Shown here: positions 43,583 through 53,682 of the stretch, in pieces
Numbering within the stretch: position 1 is the stretch's first letter
How the letters are laid out: every line of letters starts with the position of its first letter
DNA from: Deltaproteobacteria bacterium
GTDB lineage: Bacteria; Desulfobacterota; Desulfarculia; Adiutricales; JAFDHD01
Reading direction: 5' to 3'
Length of the DNA stretch: 64,000 nt
Assembly (NCBI GenBank): GCA_019308995.1
Contig: JAFDHD010000007.1
Coordinates: forward strand, 1-64,000
Notes under the pieces: generated by a model
Database searches by the model: none
What the model was told of the DNA's origin: nothing
Seen by the model: only the letters and a program-made list of their open reading frames with translations
Translations under genes and position numbers: made by a program

Positions 43583-43963
43583 TCAAACCTCGATTACCAC
43601 GAAAGCCTGGGCCAGGCCTGCCTCATCAGTCAGGGAAAGATGGCTGGCTTTGAGTTTGACCTTGCGGGCGACCTGAGCGGCGGTGCCGGACAGGGCCAGA
43701 AAAGGTTTGCCTCGGGCGTTATGCTGAACCTCGATATCGCGCCACAGGAGTTCACTGCTCCTTAAGCCCAGGCCCACGGCCTTGGAAAAGGCTTCCTTGG
43801 CTGCAAAGCGCATGGCCAGACATGCAGCCGAGCGGGGACGCGAACGGCAGGCCTCAATTTCGGCCGGAGTAAAGAGCCGCTTCTCAAAACGCACCCCCCA
43901 GCGCCCCCAGGCCCGAGCAATCCTTTCGATTTCGATTAAATCCACTCCAATTCCATAAATCAT
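43583..43963 (-). CDS. acpS: Holo-[acyl-carrier-protein] synthase
   Basis: A 126-residue phosphopantetheinyl transferase that activates acyl carrier protein using coenzyme A. It shows the N-terminal GIGVDLIEIERIARAW motif and the magnesium-site RFAAKEAFSKAVGLGLR. The length is standard. It is followed directly by nnrDE, and preceded by pdxJ at about 100 bases. Confidence 0.95.
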   Translation of the reverse strand: MIYGIGVDLIEIERIARAWGRWGVRFEKRLFTPAEIEACRSRPRSAACLAMRFAAKEAFSKAVGLGLRSSELLWRDIEVQHNARGKPFLALSGTAAQVARKVKLKASHLSLTDEAGLAQAFVVIEV

Positions 43964-44066
43964 TTTAAACCCGAAAAAAAGCAGCTGAAATTAAGCTCCG
44001 TTCAAAGGTGAACCCGGGGCATGTCCTTTTCAATGGTCTCTTAATTTTGCATTTCTCCTGCTGAGT

Positions 44067-44789
44067 CTAGAGAGGCCGAACCAGCTCCACCATTTCACGG
44101 ACCGCCCGTTCAATGCCAACCAGAACGGCCCGCGAGATGATGCTATGACCGATGGAGTACTCCTCAGCCTTGGTTTCCAGGCCAACAAACCTTTTTATAT
44201 TAGTGTAATTAAGACCATGACCGGTGTTAACCCTCAGACCCAAGGCAACGGACAGCTTGATTGCCTCGGCGACGCTGGAAAAAAAACGAGTCGCCTCTGC
44301 CTCGTTCCTGGCGTCGGCGTAATGACCGGTGTGGATCTCTACGAAATTGGCGCCCGCGGCCTTGGCTGCTTCGACCTGCTTCGAATCGGCGTCAATGAAA
44401 AGGCTGACCAGAATGCCCGCCTCCTGCAAGGCCGTCACGGCCCGGGCCATCTCTTTTTCACGGCCCGCTACATCGAGGCCGCCTTCAGTTGTCAGTTCTT
44501 CTCTCTTTTCCGGAACCAGGGTGGACATCTCCGGCTTAATCTCCGCGGCGATCCTGATCATCTCTTCAGTGGCAGCCATCTCCAGGTTGAGTTTTGTCTT
44601 GACGGTCTGCCGGAGCAGATTGACATCACGATCCTGAATGTGCCGCCGGTCTTCCCGCAGATGAACGATAATCCCGTCAGCCCCGGCCAGCTCGGCCAGA
44701 GCGGCGGCGGCGACAGGGTCGGGTTCATCAATCCCTCTGGCCTGTCGAAGGGTAGCCACATGATCCACATTTACCGATAATAAAGCCAC
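44067..44789 (-). CDS. pdxJ: Pyridoxine 5'-phosphate synthase
   Basis: A 240-residue TIM-barrel enzyme that closes the pyridine ring in the deoxyxylulose-dependent vitamin B6 route. It has [34 protein letters not shown]-like [18 protein letters not shown] and ETGHYADA-like [14 protein letters not shown], and NTGHGLNY. Translation is placed at GTG 44789, eight bases after AGAGG; the open frame reaches 44840, but that part overlaps the ybeY terminator. It begins the pdxJ-acpS-nnrDE-tsaE-lysC-cimA series. Confidence 0.94.
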   Translation of the reverse strand: MALLSVNVDHVATLRQARGIDEPDPVAAAALAELAGADGIIVHLREDRRHIQDRDVNLLRQTVKTKLNLEMAATEEMIRIAAEIKPEMSTLVPEKREELTTEGGLDVAGREKEMARAVTALQEAGILVSLFIDADSKQVEAAKAAGANFVEIHTGHYADARNEAEATRFFSSVAEAIKLSVALGLRVNTGHGLNYTNIKRFVGLETKAEEYSIGHSIISRAVLVGIERAVREMVELVRPL

Positions 44790-44808
44790 TGCTTTTTCCT
44801 CTCTTTCC

Positions 44809-44844
44809 AAAAAAATGCACCTGGTGCCTTGAAAGGCCAAGTGC
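44809..44844 (-). terminator. Terminator of the phoH-pgpH-ybeY operon
   Basis: On the minus strand GCACTTGG (44844-44837) pairs with CCAGGTGC (44824-44817), with an inner CCTT/AAGG helix. Seven T follow (44815-44809). It lies 34 bases past the ybeY stop and 20 bases before the pdxJ start. Confidence 0.75.
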
Positions 44845-44877
44845 TTCGGGATAATAAGCGGGCCGAAGGCAACCGCT

Positions 44878-45315
44878 CTAGTAGCCTAATGTCCGCCACA
44901 TTTCTTTGCTCTTGGCCTCCATCCGAGCGGCCTCCTTTGGCGACCCCTCATGATCATAGCCGACTAGATGCAGAATACCATGAATCAGGTAGAAATCCAA
45001 CATCTCTTCCAGAGTCAATCTTCCCTTCTCCGCCTCAGCGGCGGCTGTTTCCACGGACATGACCACATCCCCGAGGAGCTCGGGATTAATCTGGCTGAAA
45101 GATCCTTCTTTCATGGCAAAGGAGATGACATTCGTCGGGCCTTCACGGTTGAGATATTCTTTATTGAGCCGGCTGATCTCGGCGTCATCCACCAGGACAA
45201 GGGAAAGCTCAGCCTCAGAATATCCCAAGGCGTCTAAGATCTTCCTGGCCTGCGCCGTTAATCGTTTGATCTTTATCGGGAGAATCTTTTGGCGATTGCT
45301 TATATCTATAGCCAT
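44878..45315 (-). CDS. ybeY: Endoribonuclease YbeY
   Basis: A 145-residue metal-dependent RNase that takes part in 16S rRNA maturation and ribosome quality control. It has [30 protein letters not shown] and the zinc motif [12 protein letters not shown] (HxxxHxxxxxH). The ATG at 45315 ([10 protein letters not shown]) fits the family. The first 101 bases overlap the 3' end of pgpH in another frame. Confidence 0.95.
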   Translation of the reverse strand: MAIDISNRQKILPIKIKRLTAQARKILDALGYSEAELSLVLVDDAEISRLNKEYLNREGPTNVISFAMKEGSFSQINPELLGDVVMSVETAAAEAEKGRLTLEEMLDFYLIHGILHLVGYDHEGSPKEAARMEAKSKEMWRTLGY

Positions 45316-47731
45316 TGGCCGCCCTGGGCTGTTGAGGCATCTCTTGAGCCGCTAGTTCGGGGTACTCGATCCGGCGGTGGAAAATACCTGTCAGGATCTT
45401 GTTGAAGATGTTGGCGATAAGATGTAAATCCTTGAGCGTCAGCTCGCACTCATCAAGCTGACCGTCAGAAAAGACGTTGTTGATGATCTTTTGGACCATG
45501 CCTTGAATACGAGCCGGCGCAGGCTCTACCAGAGTTCGGCAGGCAGCCTCCACGTTATCTGCCAAAAGAACCAGGCCAGCTTCCTTTGTTTGAGGTTTGG
45601 GTCCGGGATAACGGTAGTCCTCGACCTCGATTTGAGGGTGAGCCTCACTCTGACCGTCCCGGGCCTTCTGGTAGAAGTAGGTGATGAGGCTGGTGCCATG
45701 GTGCTGCTGGATAATGTCAATGATATCCTGGCCGAGCCTGTTCCGCCTGGCCAGCTCCACCCCGTCCTTGATGTGAGAAATAAGGATCAGGCTGGACATG
45801 GATGGCGCCAGTTTCTCATGTTTATTATGCCCGGAAACCTGGTTTTCCACGAAATAAAGGGGTTTTTTCAACTTCCCGATGTCATGGTAATGGGCGCTGG
45901 CTTTGGCCAGAAGAGGATTGGCCCCGATAGTCTCCGCCGCCGCTTCGACCATGACCCCAACGATAATAGAGTGATGGTATGTCCCCGGAGCCTGAACCAT
46001 CAAGTCTCTGAGGATAGGGCGGTCCAGATTAGCCAGTTCCATGAGCTTGATGTCCGTGGTGTAACGGAAAATCATCTCAATAAGGGGGGTCAGGCCGGTG
46101 ACGATAATGCCGGCTAAAAGCCCATTCAGCAGCCCTGCCCCCATATCAATCAGCATTTGGGATGATAGAGAAGTTTCATTATATAAACTCAGACCGAGCA
46201 GGATCCCGGCGTTAACCAGGCCGACCAGGATTCCTGACTGGACAATCGCCCCGCGTTCATGAACGCGGCCCACCGAGGCCAGCCCCACGATTGCCCCGAC
46301 AAGATAATAAAAGGACAGAACAAAGCTGCCTGATAAAAGCCCGGTTAATGTGGAGATGGCAATGGCATAAAGAACGGCTAAAAACGGCCGCAGAAAAATG
46401 GCCGCCACCATTCCTCCGGCCGCCAGCGGCATCAGGTAAAGGAGCGTATTCTCTCCGAGTCCGACACCTCCCCTGACCAGAGCCGTACCAACCATGGAAG
46501 CCGCTTCGGCCAGGACCAGACTGACCGCCAGAAGGAAGGTCAGAAAAATAAGGTCTTTGTCCTTCAGGCGTGTCCCGGTGAAGCTCTTGAAGCTGGCAGT
46601 ATAGATCACAGCTAAAAAGATCAGGGCTAGAAGGAAAACACCGCCAAGGCGGAAAAACCCGTCAAACTCGGCGCTGGCGCGGGAAAGGGCCTTAAGCTTC
46701 TGTCTGGCCAGTAAATCAACCCTCTCTCCTTCGCGGATGATCATCTCGCCGCGCTTGACCTGGAAAAAGACCGGCGCGGCCTCACGAACCGCTTCCAGTC
46801 GGCGTTTCGCTGTTTCCGCCTGGTTCGGCCTCATATTGGGCTGGAGAATCGAGCGGGCTAAGGCAACCATGGCCTTGATCTGGCCGGGCTTGAAATCATC
46901 CCGGTACAGAAGAGCCCGGGCCATAACCATTTGCTGAGCCTGTCTTAAGCTCAGGAAGGAACTCAGACTTGAATACGTCTTTTCCCGCTTCGAGAAAATA
47001 TGACGGACGATGACCCCTTTATCTTCCGGGGCCGCAAGCAGGTCCTGGTCAGCCACAATGCCTCGCTCCAGAAGTTCAGTCACCAATTGGATAACAGCCT
47101 TTTCAGACTGAAGAGAGAATTTTATCTGGGAAAAGGAGTTAAAGGCTTTACTTTTAGGGTCCAAGCCAAAGGCGGCATTGAATCGCTTTTTAAACAGACT
47201 CAATGTCTGGGCATCAGGCTTGGCCGTAATGTCACCGGGCGCCGGAGGGGCATCCGCAGAAAAGGACTGGTAGAGGTAACGACCCTGGGTAAAGACGCTG
47301 CTTACCAGTTCACGAGCACGGGAAGCGGCCTGATCATCCAAATCGAAGATCGGTAAGGAATTACGACTGACCGCCGCTCTTTTGGCCACGGTCGAGGCCT
47401 GATCCAGAATCATCAGGTCCTGATCGGCCTTGATGTCCCGGTCGGCGACGTCTCCGACTTGCATCTCTATCTCTCGCGGAGAAAGCCCCGGGAAGGCCAG
47501 GAGGGCTAAAAACAGCGCCAGTAAAAGCATGAGGCAGAGGCGCAGCAGGACCGGGTTGACCAGAGGCCCTTGCTTAGCTTTGTTCCGCCGGGCGGTTCCC
47601 TTGATCTGGAGGCCCGGGACATGCAGCAGGAGACGGCTCACCTTTCCCTCCCTCTCAACCGCTGCGTGATTATTCTTTTTCAGCCTGTCCTTTCCTGACG
47701 GTCTGGGGGCTGTTTTATTCAAAGTTATCAT
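45215..47731 (-). CDS. 7TM-HD cyclic-di-AMP phosphodiesterase, PgpH family
   Basis: An 838-residue membrane protein. After a cytoplasmic N-terminus and first helix ([21 protein letters not shown]) there is a large extracytoplasmic 7TMR-HDED domain, then seven membrane helices (about residues 355-565), then an HDIG hydrolase domain with [10 protein letters not shown], the [11 protein letters not shown] metal motif and IIQQHHGTS. This family degrades cyclic-di-AMP. The last 30 residues are polar and are encoded inside ybeY, so they may be a fortuitous tail. It overlaps the end of phoH by 17 bases. Confidence 0.92.
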   Translation of the reverse strand: MITLNKTAPRPSGKDRLKKNNHAAVEREGKVSRLLLHVPGLQIKGTARRNKAKQGPLVNPVLLRLCLMLLLALFLALLAFPGLSPREIEMQVGDVADRDIKADQDLMILDQASTVAKRAAVSRNSLPIFDLDDQAASRARELVSSVFTQGRYLYQSFSADAPPAPGDITAKPDAQTLSLFKKRFNAAFGLDPKSKAFNSFSQIKFSLQSEKAVIQLVTELLERGIVADQDLLAAPEDKGVIVRHIFSKREKTYSSLSSFLSLRQAQQMVMARALLYRDDFKPGQIKAMVALARSILQPNMRPNQAETAKRRLEAVREAAPVFFQVKRGEMIIREGERVDLLARQKLKALSRASAEFDGFFRLGGVFLLALIFLAVIYTASFKSFTGTRLKDKDLIFLTFLLAVSLVLAEAASMVGTALVRGGVGLGENTLLYLMPLAAGGMVAAIFLRPFLAVLYAIAISTLTGLLSGSFVLSFYYLVGAIVGLASVGRVHERGAIVQSGILVGLVNAGILLGLSLYNETSLSSQMLIDMGAGLLNGLLAGIIVTGLTPLIEMIFRYTTDIKLMELANLDRPILRDLMVQAPGTYHHSIIVGVMVEAAAETIGANPLLAKASAHYHDIGKLKKPLYFVENQVSGHNKHEKLAPSMSSLILISHIKDGVELARRNRLGQDIIDIIQQHHGTSLITYFYQKARDGQSEAHPQIEVEDYRYPGPKPQTKEAGLVLLADNVEAACRTLVEPAPARIQGMVQKIINNVFSDGQLDECELTLKDLHLIANIFNKILTGIFHRRIEYPELAAQEMPQQPRAANGYRYKQSPKDSPDKDQTINGAGQEDLRRLGIF

Positions 47732-48692
47732 AAGCCTTGATTATATCTCTAACGAGGCGATGCCTGACCACGTCCTTTTCGGAAAAATATATAAAGGCGA
47801 TACCTCCGATACCAGATAGAATCTGAGCGGCCTCGATGAGTCCGGAGGCCTTGCCTTCGGGCAGGTCTATCTGGGTTATATCTCCGGTAATGACCGCTTT
47901 TGAGGTAAAACCGAGGCGGGTCAGGAACATCTTCATCTGTTCACTGGTCGTATTCTGCGCCTCGTCGAGGATGACAAATGAATCGTTCAAGGTGCGGCCT
48001 CGCATGAAGGCCAGCGGCGCCACCTCGATCGCTCCTTTGGAAATAAGGCGCGAGGCCTGTTCAAAGTCCATCATGTCGTGCAGGGCATCGTAAAGCGGTC
48101 TCAGGTAGGGATTAACCTTCTCGTAAAGGTCACCTGGCAGGAAGCCCAGCTTTTCGCCCGCCTCCACCGCGGGCCTGGCCAGGATGATGCGGTGAATAGA
48201 GCCCGCGGTCAGCTCCGCCACAGCCATGGCCATGGCAAGGTAGGTCTTACCTGTGCCGGCCGGGCCGATACCGAAGACGATGTCCTGCTTCCGAATAGCC
48301 TCGGTGTAATGTTTTTGAGTCAGGCTCTTGGGGGTGATGACGCTTTTGTTGACCGCGATAAAGACGGTGTCCAGAAATATCTCCTTCAGGCTGACTTTCT
48401 CCCCGCTCATCAGGATGCGGACAGCGTAATCCACGTCCTGAGGGTAGAGCGGGTAGCCGTCCTTGAGCAGTTCGTAGAGTTCACTTAGAATTCTGCGCGC
48501 CAGGCCGACCTCAATCGGGTCGCCCTCCAGGTACACCGTGCTTCCCCGGGTGTGAATCTTAAGGCCGACCTCAGCCTCTATAAACTTGAGGTGCTTTTCA
48601 TGTTCACCAAATAAAGCCCTGGCCAGAAGCGTATCCGGGAAAGTAAGTTTATCGGGAGGATCGGTGGGGCCTTCACTCATGTGTAAATTCAA
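47715..48692 (-). CDS. PhoH-like ATPase
   Basis: A 325-residue cytoplasmic ATPase of the PhoH family, linked to RNA metabolism and commonly encoded with ybeY. It has an N-terminal KH-like segment, the P-loop [21 protein letters not shown] near residue 145, [23 protein letters not shown] and [11 protein letters not shown]. The start is probably TTG 48692, behind GAAGGTG, with ATG 48680 as the alternative. It is the second gene of a yjbQ-phoH-pgpH-ybeY operon. Confidence 0.93.
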   Translation of the reverse strand: MNLHMSEGPTDPPDKLTFPDTLLARALFGEHEKHLKFIEAEVGLKIHTRGSTVYLEGDPIEVGLARRILSELYELLKDGYPLYPQDVDYAVRILMSGEKVSLKEIFLDTVFIAVNKSVITPKSLTQKHYTEAIRKQDIVFGIGPAGTGKTYLAMAMAVAELTAGSIHRIILARPAVEAGEKLGFLPGDLYEKVNPYLRPLYDALHDMMDFEQASRLISKGAIEVAPLAFMRGRTLNDSFVILDEAQNTTSEQMKMFLTRLGFTSKAVITGDITQIDLPEGKASGLIEAAQILSGIGGIAFIYFSEKDVVRHRLVRDIIKAYDNFE

Positions 48693-48694
48693 CG

Positions 48695-49120
48695 TTAAAC
48701 ACCTTCGCCCAGGATCTGGATCAAGACGCGCCGTTCTCGCGGGCGGTTATCAAAATCAAGCAGCACGATCTGCTGCCAGGTACCGAGGGCCAAACTTCCT
48801 TCAGTCACGGGGATGGATAATGAAGGCTTGAGCAAGGCGGCCCGAACATGGGAATACCCGTTCCCATCACCCCAGCGCAGGTCATGCTCGTAATCCATGC
48901 CTTCAGGAGCCAGCCGCTCAATGGTCCGGGCCAGGTCGTTGAGAACGCCGCTTTCGTACTCAATGGTCGTTACAGAAGCTGTCGAACCCGGAACAAAGAC
49001 CACCAGAATCCCGCTGGTTATCTCACTTTCGGCCAGTTTCTCCTGAACCTGACCGGTCAAATCAATAATGTCGGTCCGGGCTGAGGTTTTTAAAAGCAGT
49101 TCATAACTTTTGGCCTGCAT
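48695..49120 (-). CDS. YjbQ family (secondary thiamine-phosphate synthase-like) protein
   Basis: A 141-residue UPF0047/YjbQ protein. The signatures are [42 protein letters not shown] and [25 protein letters not shown]. Family members show weak thiamine-phosphate synthase activity; the true role is not settled. The ATG at 49120 ([10 protein letters not shown]) lies nine bases after GAGGTGG. It is the first gene of the operon reaching ybeY. Confidence 0.9.
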   Translation of the reverse strand: MQAKSYELLLKTSARTDIIDLTGQVQEKLAESEITSGILVVFVPGSTASVTTIEYESGVLNDLARTIERLAPEGMDYEHDLRWGDGNGYSHVRAALLKPSLSIPVTEGSLALGTWQQIVLLDFDNRPRERRVLIQILGEGV

Positions 49121-49309
49121 CTTCGCCAACCACCTCTATAGGCGGTCTCTTTAGCACATTCTTCTGTCCAAGTGCAAGCCCATTCTTTCACCGCCAAAAA
49201 AGCGCTCTGGACCTATGTTTCGAGTTTGCCAGGCCCGGGTCGAAACATCTTGACGGGCCGTCTGGATCTGGTTATTATCAAATAACCTCTCCTCGGCAGG
49301 CAGATAAAA

Positions 49310-49906
49310 ATGAACGGCATTGACATCGCCATTCTGGTCATCCTTTGTTTCTTTTTTCTCAAAGGTCTCATTCGAGGGTTTATTAAAGAAATTTTTACCA
49401 TCGTGGGCCTTCTGATCGCCTTTTTTCTGGCTATCCTGTATTATCCTCAGACAGCCGACTTGCTCGAACAATTTTTCCAAAACCTCTCTTACCGGAACCT
49501 CCTGGTCTTAAGCTTCCTTTCCCTCTTCCTGGCCGTTTATATTATCATTATAGTCCTGGCTTTAATCCTGGACAGGTTCGTCAAAGTCACAATGGCAAAA
49601 CCCATCAACATCCTGCTCGGCGGAGTGGTGGGCTTTGCCAAAGGCATCATCCTGGCCTCTCTTTTATTACTCGTTGTATCCGGCTTTATCGAATCAAATT
49701 CAACCATCCTGCGCGAATCTCTGACACGGCCCTACCTTCGCTTCGTTACGACTAGCATGCTAAAACTGATTCCAGCCGACCTGGAAAAGTATTTGGATCT
49801 TGAGAAAAAGAAGCTGCCTCAGAAGCTGGAAGGCGATCTTATTGATCTTACCAAATCGAAAGGCGGCCTGAAATTACCAAAAAAGGTACCAGCCCGGCGT
49901 CCTTAA
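49310..49906 (+). CDS. CvpA family membrane protein
   Basis: A 198-residue inner-membrane protein with four hydrophobic segments. The N-terminus NGIDIAILVILCFFFLKGLIRGFIKEIFTIVG is characteristic of CvpA/colicin V production family proteins, which are involved in envelope stress and cell-surface functions. It ends in a basic cytoplasmic tail (KLPKKVPARRP). It is followed by mazG after at most 19 bases, so they form an operon divergent from yjbQ. Confidence 0.88.
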   Translation: MNGIDIAILVILCFFFLKGLIRGFIKEIFTIVGLLIAFFLAILYYPQTADLLEQFFQNLSYRNLLVLSFLSLFLAVYIIIIVLALILDRFVKVTMAKPINILLGGVVGFAKGIILASLLLLVVSGFIESNSTILRESLTRPYLRFVTTSMLKLIPADLEKYLDLEKKKLPQKLEGDLIDLTKSKGGLKLPKKVPARRP

Positions 49907-49925
49907 AGAATTGAACCAGAGAAAC

Positions 49926-50711
49926 ATGACTAGCGCCATGCCTCCCCTGAAACGGATCAGCAGGATCCTTGAGAGCCTTCTCGATCCGAAGCAGGGGTGT
50001 CCCTGGGACAGGGAACAAACACCAGCTACACTGAAATCGTACCTGCTCGAAGAAACTTATGAGCTCCTGGCCGCGATTGAGCAAGGAGACATTCCGGCTA
50101 TCAAAGAGGAACTGGGAGACTGTCTCTTTCTGCTTGCTTTTATGAGCCGTCTTTATGAGGCCGCGGAACAGTTTGATCTGGAGGAGGTCCTGAATGCGGC
50201 GGCCGATAAGATCGTTCAGCGTCACCCGCATGTTTTTGGCGAAGCCGAGACCCTGAACCGGGCGAGTGAAGTCAAGAGAAAATGGCATGAACTGAAACAG
50301 GCACAAAAACGGCCTGGCCCGTACTTGTCCAGCGTCCCTCAAAACCTCCCAGCCCTAATGCGGGCCCATCGCTTGAGTGAACGGGCCGGCCGGGTCGGTT
50401 TCGACTGGAGCCAACCTGCTCAGGTCCTTGAGACCCTGGAAAAGGAAATTGTCGAGCTGAAAGAGGCAGTCAGCGCACAGGATCAGAGCCGGGTGTCAGC
50501 GGAACTGGGAGACGTTCTCTTCACACTGACCAATCTGACCCGTCACCTGAAAGTTAACGCCGAGCAGGCCCTGCAGGCTGCCAACAACCGTTTTCAAAAA
50601 CGTTTTGATTACATAGAAGAGAAGCTGGCCGCCCGAAAACAAAGGCTTGAAGAGGCAACCCTGGCCGAGATGGACCAGATATGGGAGGAGGCAAAGGCCA
50701 AAGGCCTGTGA
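49926..50711 (+). CDS. mazG: Nucleoside triphosphate pyrophosphohydrolase MazG
   Basis: A 261-residue hydrolase that converts NTPs to NMP and pyrophosphate, cleaning the nucleotide pool. It has two MazG folds: LLDPKQGCPWDREQTPATLKSYLLEETYELL with EELGDCLFLL, and a second with RVGFDWSQPAQVLETLEKEIVELKEAV and AELGDVLFTLTNLTRHL. All acidic magnesium ligands are visible. The start is ATG 49926, with TTG 49911 as an in-frame alternative. Confidence 0.93.
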   Translation: MTSAMPPLKRISRILESLLDPKQGCPWDREQTPATLKSYLLEETYELLAAIEQGDIPAIKEELGDCLFLLAFMSRLYEAAEQFDLEEVLNAAADKIVQRHPHVFGEAETLNRASEVKRKWHELKQAQKRPGPYLSSVPQNLPALMRAHRLSERAGRVGFDWSQPAQVLETLEKEIVELKEAVSAQDQSRVSAELGDVLFTLTNLTRHLKVNAEQALQAANNRFQKRFDYIEEKLAARKQRLEEATLAEMDQIWEEAKAKGL

Positions 50712-50735
50712 TGGCGATCAAGGCGCCGGAAAAAC

Positions 50736-50770
50736 AAAAAAAAGGCGCTAACCCGATTCAGATTGGCGCC
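50736..50770 (-). terminator. Terminator of the ferredoxin gene
   Basis: On the minus strand GGCGCCAA (from 50770) pairs with TTAGCGCC (to 50744), with one mismatch, and a run of eight T follows (50743-50736). It lies 30 bases past the ferredoxin stop. Confidence 0.8.
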
Positions 50771-50799
50771 CTGAGGATTTGGGGTATATGATGAGCGGA

Positions 50800-50988
50800 T
50801 TAGGTTTCAGTCACCGTAATGGCGTCTTCCTCACAGACCTCCACACAGGAATCACACCCTAAACACTCGTCCACGTTGACCGGCTCAGCCTTTCCATCTA
50901 CCAATTCAAGGACGTCCACCGGGCATACTTCCACACATTCCTCACATCCGACACATTTTTCTTTATCCACTTCTACTTGCCAAGCCAT
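50800..50988 (-). CDS. Two-cluster [4Fe-4S] ferredoxin
   Basis: A 62-residue acidic ferredoxin with two CxxCxxCxxxC motifs: CVGCEECVEVCPVD and CLGCDSCVEVCEED. In the second, the usual proline after the fourth Cys is Glu, which can change the reduction potential. The start is ATG 50988, ten bases after AGGAGG; TTG 50994 is in frame but less likely. It is a single-gene unit with its own terminator, placed between mazG (convergent) and the dsrMKJOP terminator. It may donate electrons in energy metabolism. Confidence 0.93.
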   Translation of the reverse strand: MAWQVEVDKEKCVGCEECVEVCPVDVLELVDGKAEPVNVDECLGCDSCVEVCEEDAITVTET

Positions 50989-51310
50989 ATTCAATTTACC
51001 TCCTTACAAGTTAATAAATGTACTAGCCAGACCAGGATCCTTTCGACAGCCTCCTTGCAGGTGAACTCGCAAATCCTTTAAGGCATTGGTCTAATTGACT
51101 TGAACTCAAACCTTGGCCCTATCATCTGACAATTCAGCCGGGTATCAACTTCAAGCTTCATTCAGACCGAGAATTCTCAAGACTTCCAAGCCTGAATGCA
51201 GGTCAAAGTTGACTCATGACTTTTACAACAGGAGAATTGAGATTGTCAAGGACAAAAAAGTTCCTCGATTAAATAACTCATCTGGTTGATATTATAAATA
51301 TTTTAACAGG
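50989..51310. other. Gene-free stretch before the ferredoxin gene
   Basis: About 320 bases between the ferredoxin start and the dsrP terminator. It must hold the ferredoxin promoter on the minus strand. The region near 51240-51310 is AT-rich. No other gene or repeat was seen. Confidence 0.5.
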
Positions 51311-51341
51311 AAAAAGAGCTTGTCTCCGGTGAAACAAGCCC
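51311..51341 (-). terminator. Terminator of dsrMKJOP
   Basis: On the minus strand GGGCTTGT (51341-51334) pairs with ACAAGCTC (51323-51316), one G-T pair, with a ten-base loop, followed by TTTTT (51315-51311). It lies 29 bases past the dsrP stop. Confidence 0.85.
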
Positions 51342-51369
51342 TTTGGAGTGATCGTTGAGAAGCTGAACC

Positions 51370-52527
51370 CTAGGCCCTGACCTCCTCCTTGACTGCCACG
51401 GCTATCTTGTAAAGCACGGTTAAAACCGTAAAACCAATGGCATACACTCCCAGGGTGATGAAAAGCTCAGGAACCGTGGGAGAGTACTCGGTCACTTGGT
51501 GCATGGGATTGGGAACAAAACCGCCCGAGATAATCCCGAGTCCCTTATCAATCCAGATGGAGATAAAGATCATTACGCAGGCCAGGCCTAATAACCTTTC
51601 ATTATGGCGCACCTGCTGAAGAATGAGGAGCAGGATGGCCACGAAGGCGAGCGACATGGAGGCCCACATGTACGGCCTGAGGATACCGTGGCCCTCGAGG
51701 CCGAAGAAGAGGTATTTAAAATGGTCCATGTGCTCCGGTATCTGGCTGTAGAACACGGTAAAAACTTCAAGGAAAAAGAAAAAGACGTTTACAATGGCGG
51801 CGTAGGTCACGATCCTGGCCAGCATTTGAATGGCTTTGGTGCCTGGGTCGAACTTGGTAAACCTTCTGATGATAAGTGACAGGATGATGAGAAGGGCCGG
51901 CCCGCCGGCAAAGGCGGAGGCTAGAAAGCGGGGCGCCATGATGGCTGTGAGCCAGTAACCTCGCCCGGGGAGGCCGGCGAAGAGAAAAGCGGTTACAGTA
52001 TGGATGCTGATGGCCCAGGGAATTGAGAGATAAATAAGCGGTTTAATCCAGCGCGGGGGCCGAATCCCTTTCCGCTCAGCGGATAGTGTAATCCAGCCGA
52101 TTACGATATTGAGCAGGAGATATCCATTCAGGACCATGACATCCCAGAACATGATAGAATTGAGCGTGGGATAGAGGAAGATATTTAAAAGCCTGAAAGG
52201 CCGGCCCAGGTCCACGAAGACGAACAGCATGCACATCAAGATCGCGGAGACAGCCAGGAATTCGCCCAGGATGGTTATGCGGCCGAACTCCTTGTAATTA
52301 TGCAGGTAGTAAGGCAGGACGACCATGACCGCCGAGGCGGCCACGCCCACCAGGAAGATGAGCTGGGCGATGTAAATCCCCCAGGAAACGTCCCGGCTCA
52401 TGCCAGTAGTACCTAAGCCAACATAAAGCTGGTAGAGAAAGCAGATAACTCCCACTCCGATTAAGGCTATTAAAGCGGTCATCCACCCGTAATATTTTTT
52501 GCTTCCGAACAAAGGTTTTTCTAGCAT
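51370..52527 (-). CDS. dsrP: Sulfite reduction-associated complex subunit DsrP
   Basis: A 385-residue NrfD/PsrC-type integral membrane protein with about ten helices, which exchanges electrons with the quinone pool inside DsrMKJOP. Segments such as WGIYIAQLIFLVGVAASAVMV, DLGRPFRLLNIFLYP and the IDKGLGIISGGFVPNP loop are typical. It begins seven bases after the dsrO stop behind GAGGTC. It is the last gene of the operon, followed by a terminator. Confidence 0.95.
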   Translation of the reverse strand: MLEKPLFGSKKYYGWMTALIALIGVGVICFLYQLYVGLGTTGMSRDVSWGIYIAQLIFLVGVAASAVMVVLPYYLHNYKEFGRITILGEFLAVSAILMCMLFVFVDLGRPFRLLNIFLYPTLNSIMFWDVMVLNGYLLLNIVIGWITLSAERKGIRPPRWIKPLIYLSIPWAISIHTVTAFLFAGLPGRGYWLTAIMAPRFLASAFAGGPALLIILSLIIRRFTKFDPGTKAIQMLARIVTYAAIVNVFFFFLEVFTVFYSQIPEHMDHFKYLFFGLEGHGILRPYMWASMSLAFVAILLLILQQVRHNERLLGLACVMIFISIWIDKGLGIISGGFVPNPMHQVTEYSPTVPELFITLGVYAIGFTVLTVLYKIAVAVKEEVRA

Positions 52528-52534
52528 AGCGACC

Positions 52535-53305
52535 TCATATTACATAAAAAATATTTGGTCCGGTTCCAAGACCTGGTTTGCGCCGAATCGAGAACCGCTC
52601 CCTCAGGATTTTTCTGACCTCGGAGTTGGGGTCGTCCAGGTCACCAAAGACCAGGGCCTTCTCCTTACATGCCTCCACACATAATGGAATCTTACCGATA
52701 GCAAGTCTTTCGGCGCAGAAATTGCATTTCTCCACCACACCCTTGGCCCTGGTCGGGAAATCTGGATTAGTATCATCCAGATAGTTCCGCGGATTAAACC
52801 AGTTGAAGCTCCTTGAACCATAGGGACAGGCGGCCATACAAAAACGGCATCCAATGCAGCGATGGAAGTCCATCATGACAACCCCGTCCTCTTTCCGCTT
52901 AAATGTCGCCTGTGTCGGGCAAACCCTGACACAAGGAGGATTGTCGCAGTGGTTGCAGAGCACCATAAAAGGCTGGCGCTCTAAACGCTCGGCCAAATGT
53001 TCATGCTCCTGGGTCGGGAAGGCATGTTTGAAGTCTTCGTTCCAGATCCATTTTATCTCATGCTTAGCATTATTTATTTCCGGGACATTGTGACCGCGGT
53101 GGCAGGCAGTAATGCAGTCACGACAGTCGTCTCTGCACTTCTTCATATCAACGACCATGGCCCAGTGTGTCCCTTCCAGGGCCTCCTGATCCGTGGCGTA
53201 GGTTGGCTCACCTGCCTGGACGAGTGAATCTAAAACAGGCTTGGCACCCACTCCCAGCACGGACAGCCCGGCTATTTTCAGGAATTTTCTTCTGCTGCTT
53301 TCCAT
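52535..53305 (-). CDS. dsrO: Sulfite reduction-associated complex subunit DsrO
   Basis: A 256-residue periplasmic iron-sulfur protein. A twin-arginine signal, SSRRKFLKIAGLSVLGVG, directs export. Four cysteine groups (CRDDCRDCITAC, CNHCDNPPCVRVC, CIGCRFCMAAC and CNFCAERLAIGKIPLCVEAC) bind several [4Fe-4S] clusters, as in NrfC-type subunits. The ATG at 53305 shares its A with the dsrJ stop (TGATG), so translation is coupled. It passes electrons between DsrJ and DsrP. Confidence 0.95.
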   Translation of the reverse strand: MESSRRKFLKIAGLSVLGVGAKPVLDSLVQAGEPTYATDQEALEGTHWAMVVDMKKCRDDCRDCITACHRGHNVPEINNAKHEIKWIWNEDFKHAFPTQEHEHLAERLERQPFMVLCNHCDNPPCVRVCPTQATFKRKEDGVVMMDFHRCIGCRFCMAACPYGSRSFNWFNPRNYLDDTNPDFPTRAKGVVEKCNFCAERLAIGKIPLCVEACKEKALVFGDLDDPNSEVRKILRERFSIRRKPGLGTGPNIFYVI

Positions 53306-53682
53306 CACGTTTTCCCCTTTTCCGTCAAATGGCAATCCCAGCAATAAGGTAAGACCCCCAGATAGTTGTGACACTTGTCACAAAAATCAGCCTTGCTGGT
53401 ATGGCAGTCCAAACAGGTATCGGTCAGACTCATTTTAAACGTCTTGCCATTTTTATTGGTATAGATTCGGTTGGCAACACGGACGACGTTGTCTCTCCAA
53501 TTATTCAAAAGCTGCATGTGGGAAGCCTTCATATAATTCGTCGCCTCCACGCACGCTTTCTGGTCCTTGGGGTAGGGGCGCTCCGGTGTAGTCGAGGCCT
53601 TCCCCCGGTTATACCAGAACGGAAACGTTATCAGGATGAGAAAGATAACGAGCCCGGCCGTAATCTTGCCTCCATCATACAT
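53305..53682 (-). CDS. dsrJ: Sulfite reduction-associated complex triheme cytochrome DsrJ
   Basis: A 125-residue periplasmic cytochrome c anchored by an N-terminal helix (ITAGLVIFLILITFPFWY). Three heme motifs are seen: CLDCH, CDKCH and CWDCH. The family is known for an unusual His/Cys-ligated heme; a free Cys lies in the KACVEATNYMKASH region. The start is ATG 53682 (MYDGGKITAG), behind GGAGG, overlapping dsrK by eight bases. An in-frame ATG at 53691 is possible. Confidence 0.94.
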   Translation of the reverse strand: MYDGGKITAGLVIFLILITFPFWYNRGKASTTPERPYPKDQKACVEATNYMKASHMQLLNNWRDNVVRVANRIYTNKNGKTFKMSLTDTCLDCHTSKADFCDKCHNYLGVLPYCWDCHLTEKGKT

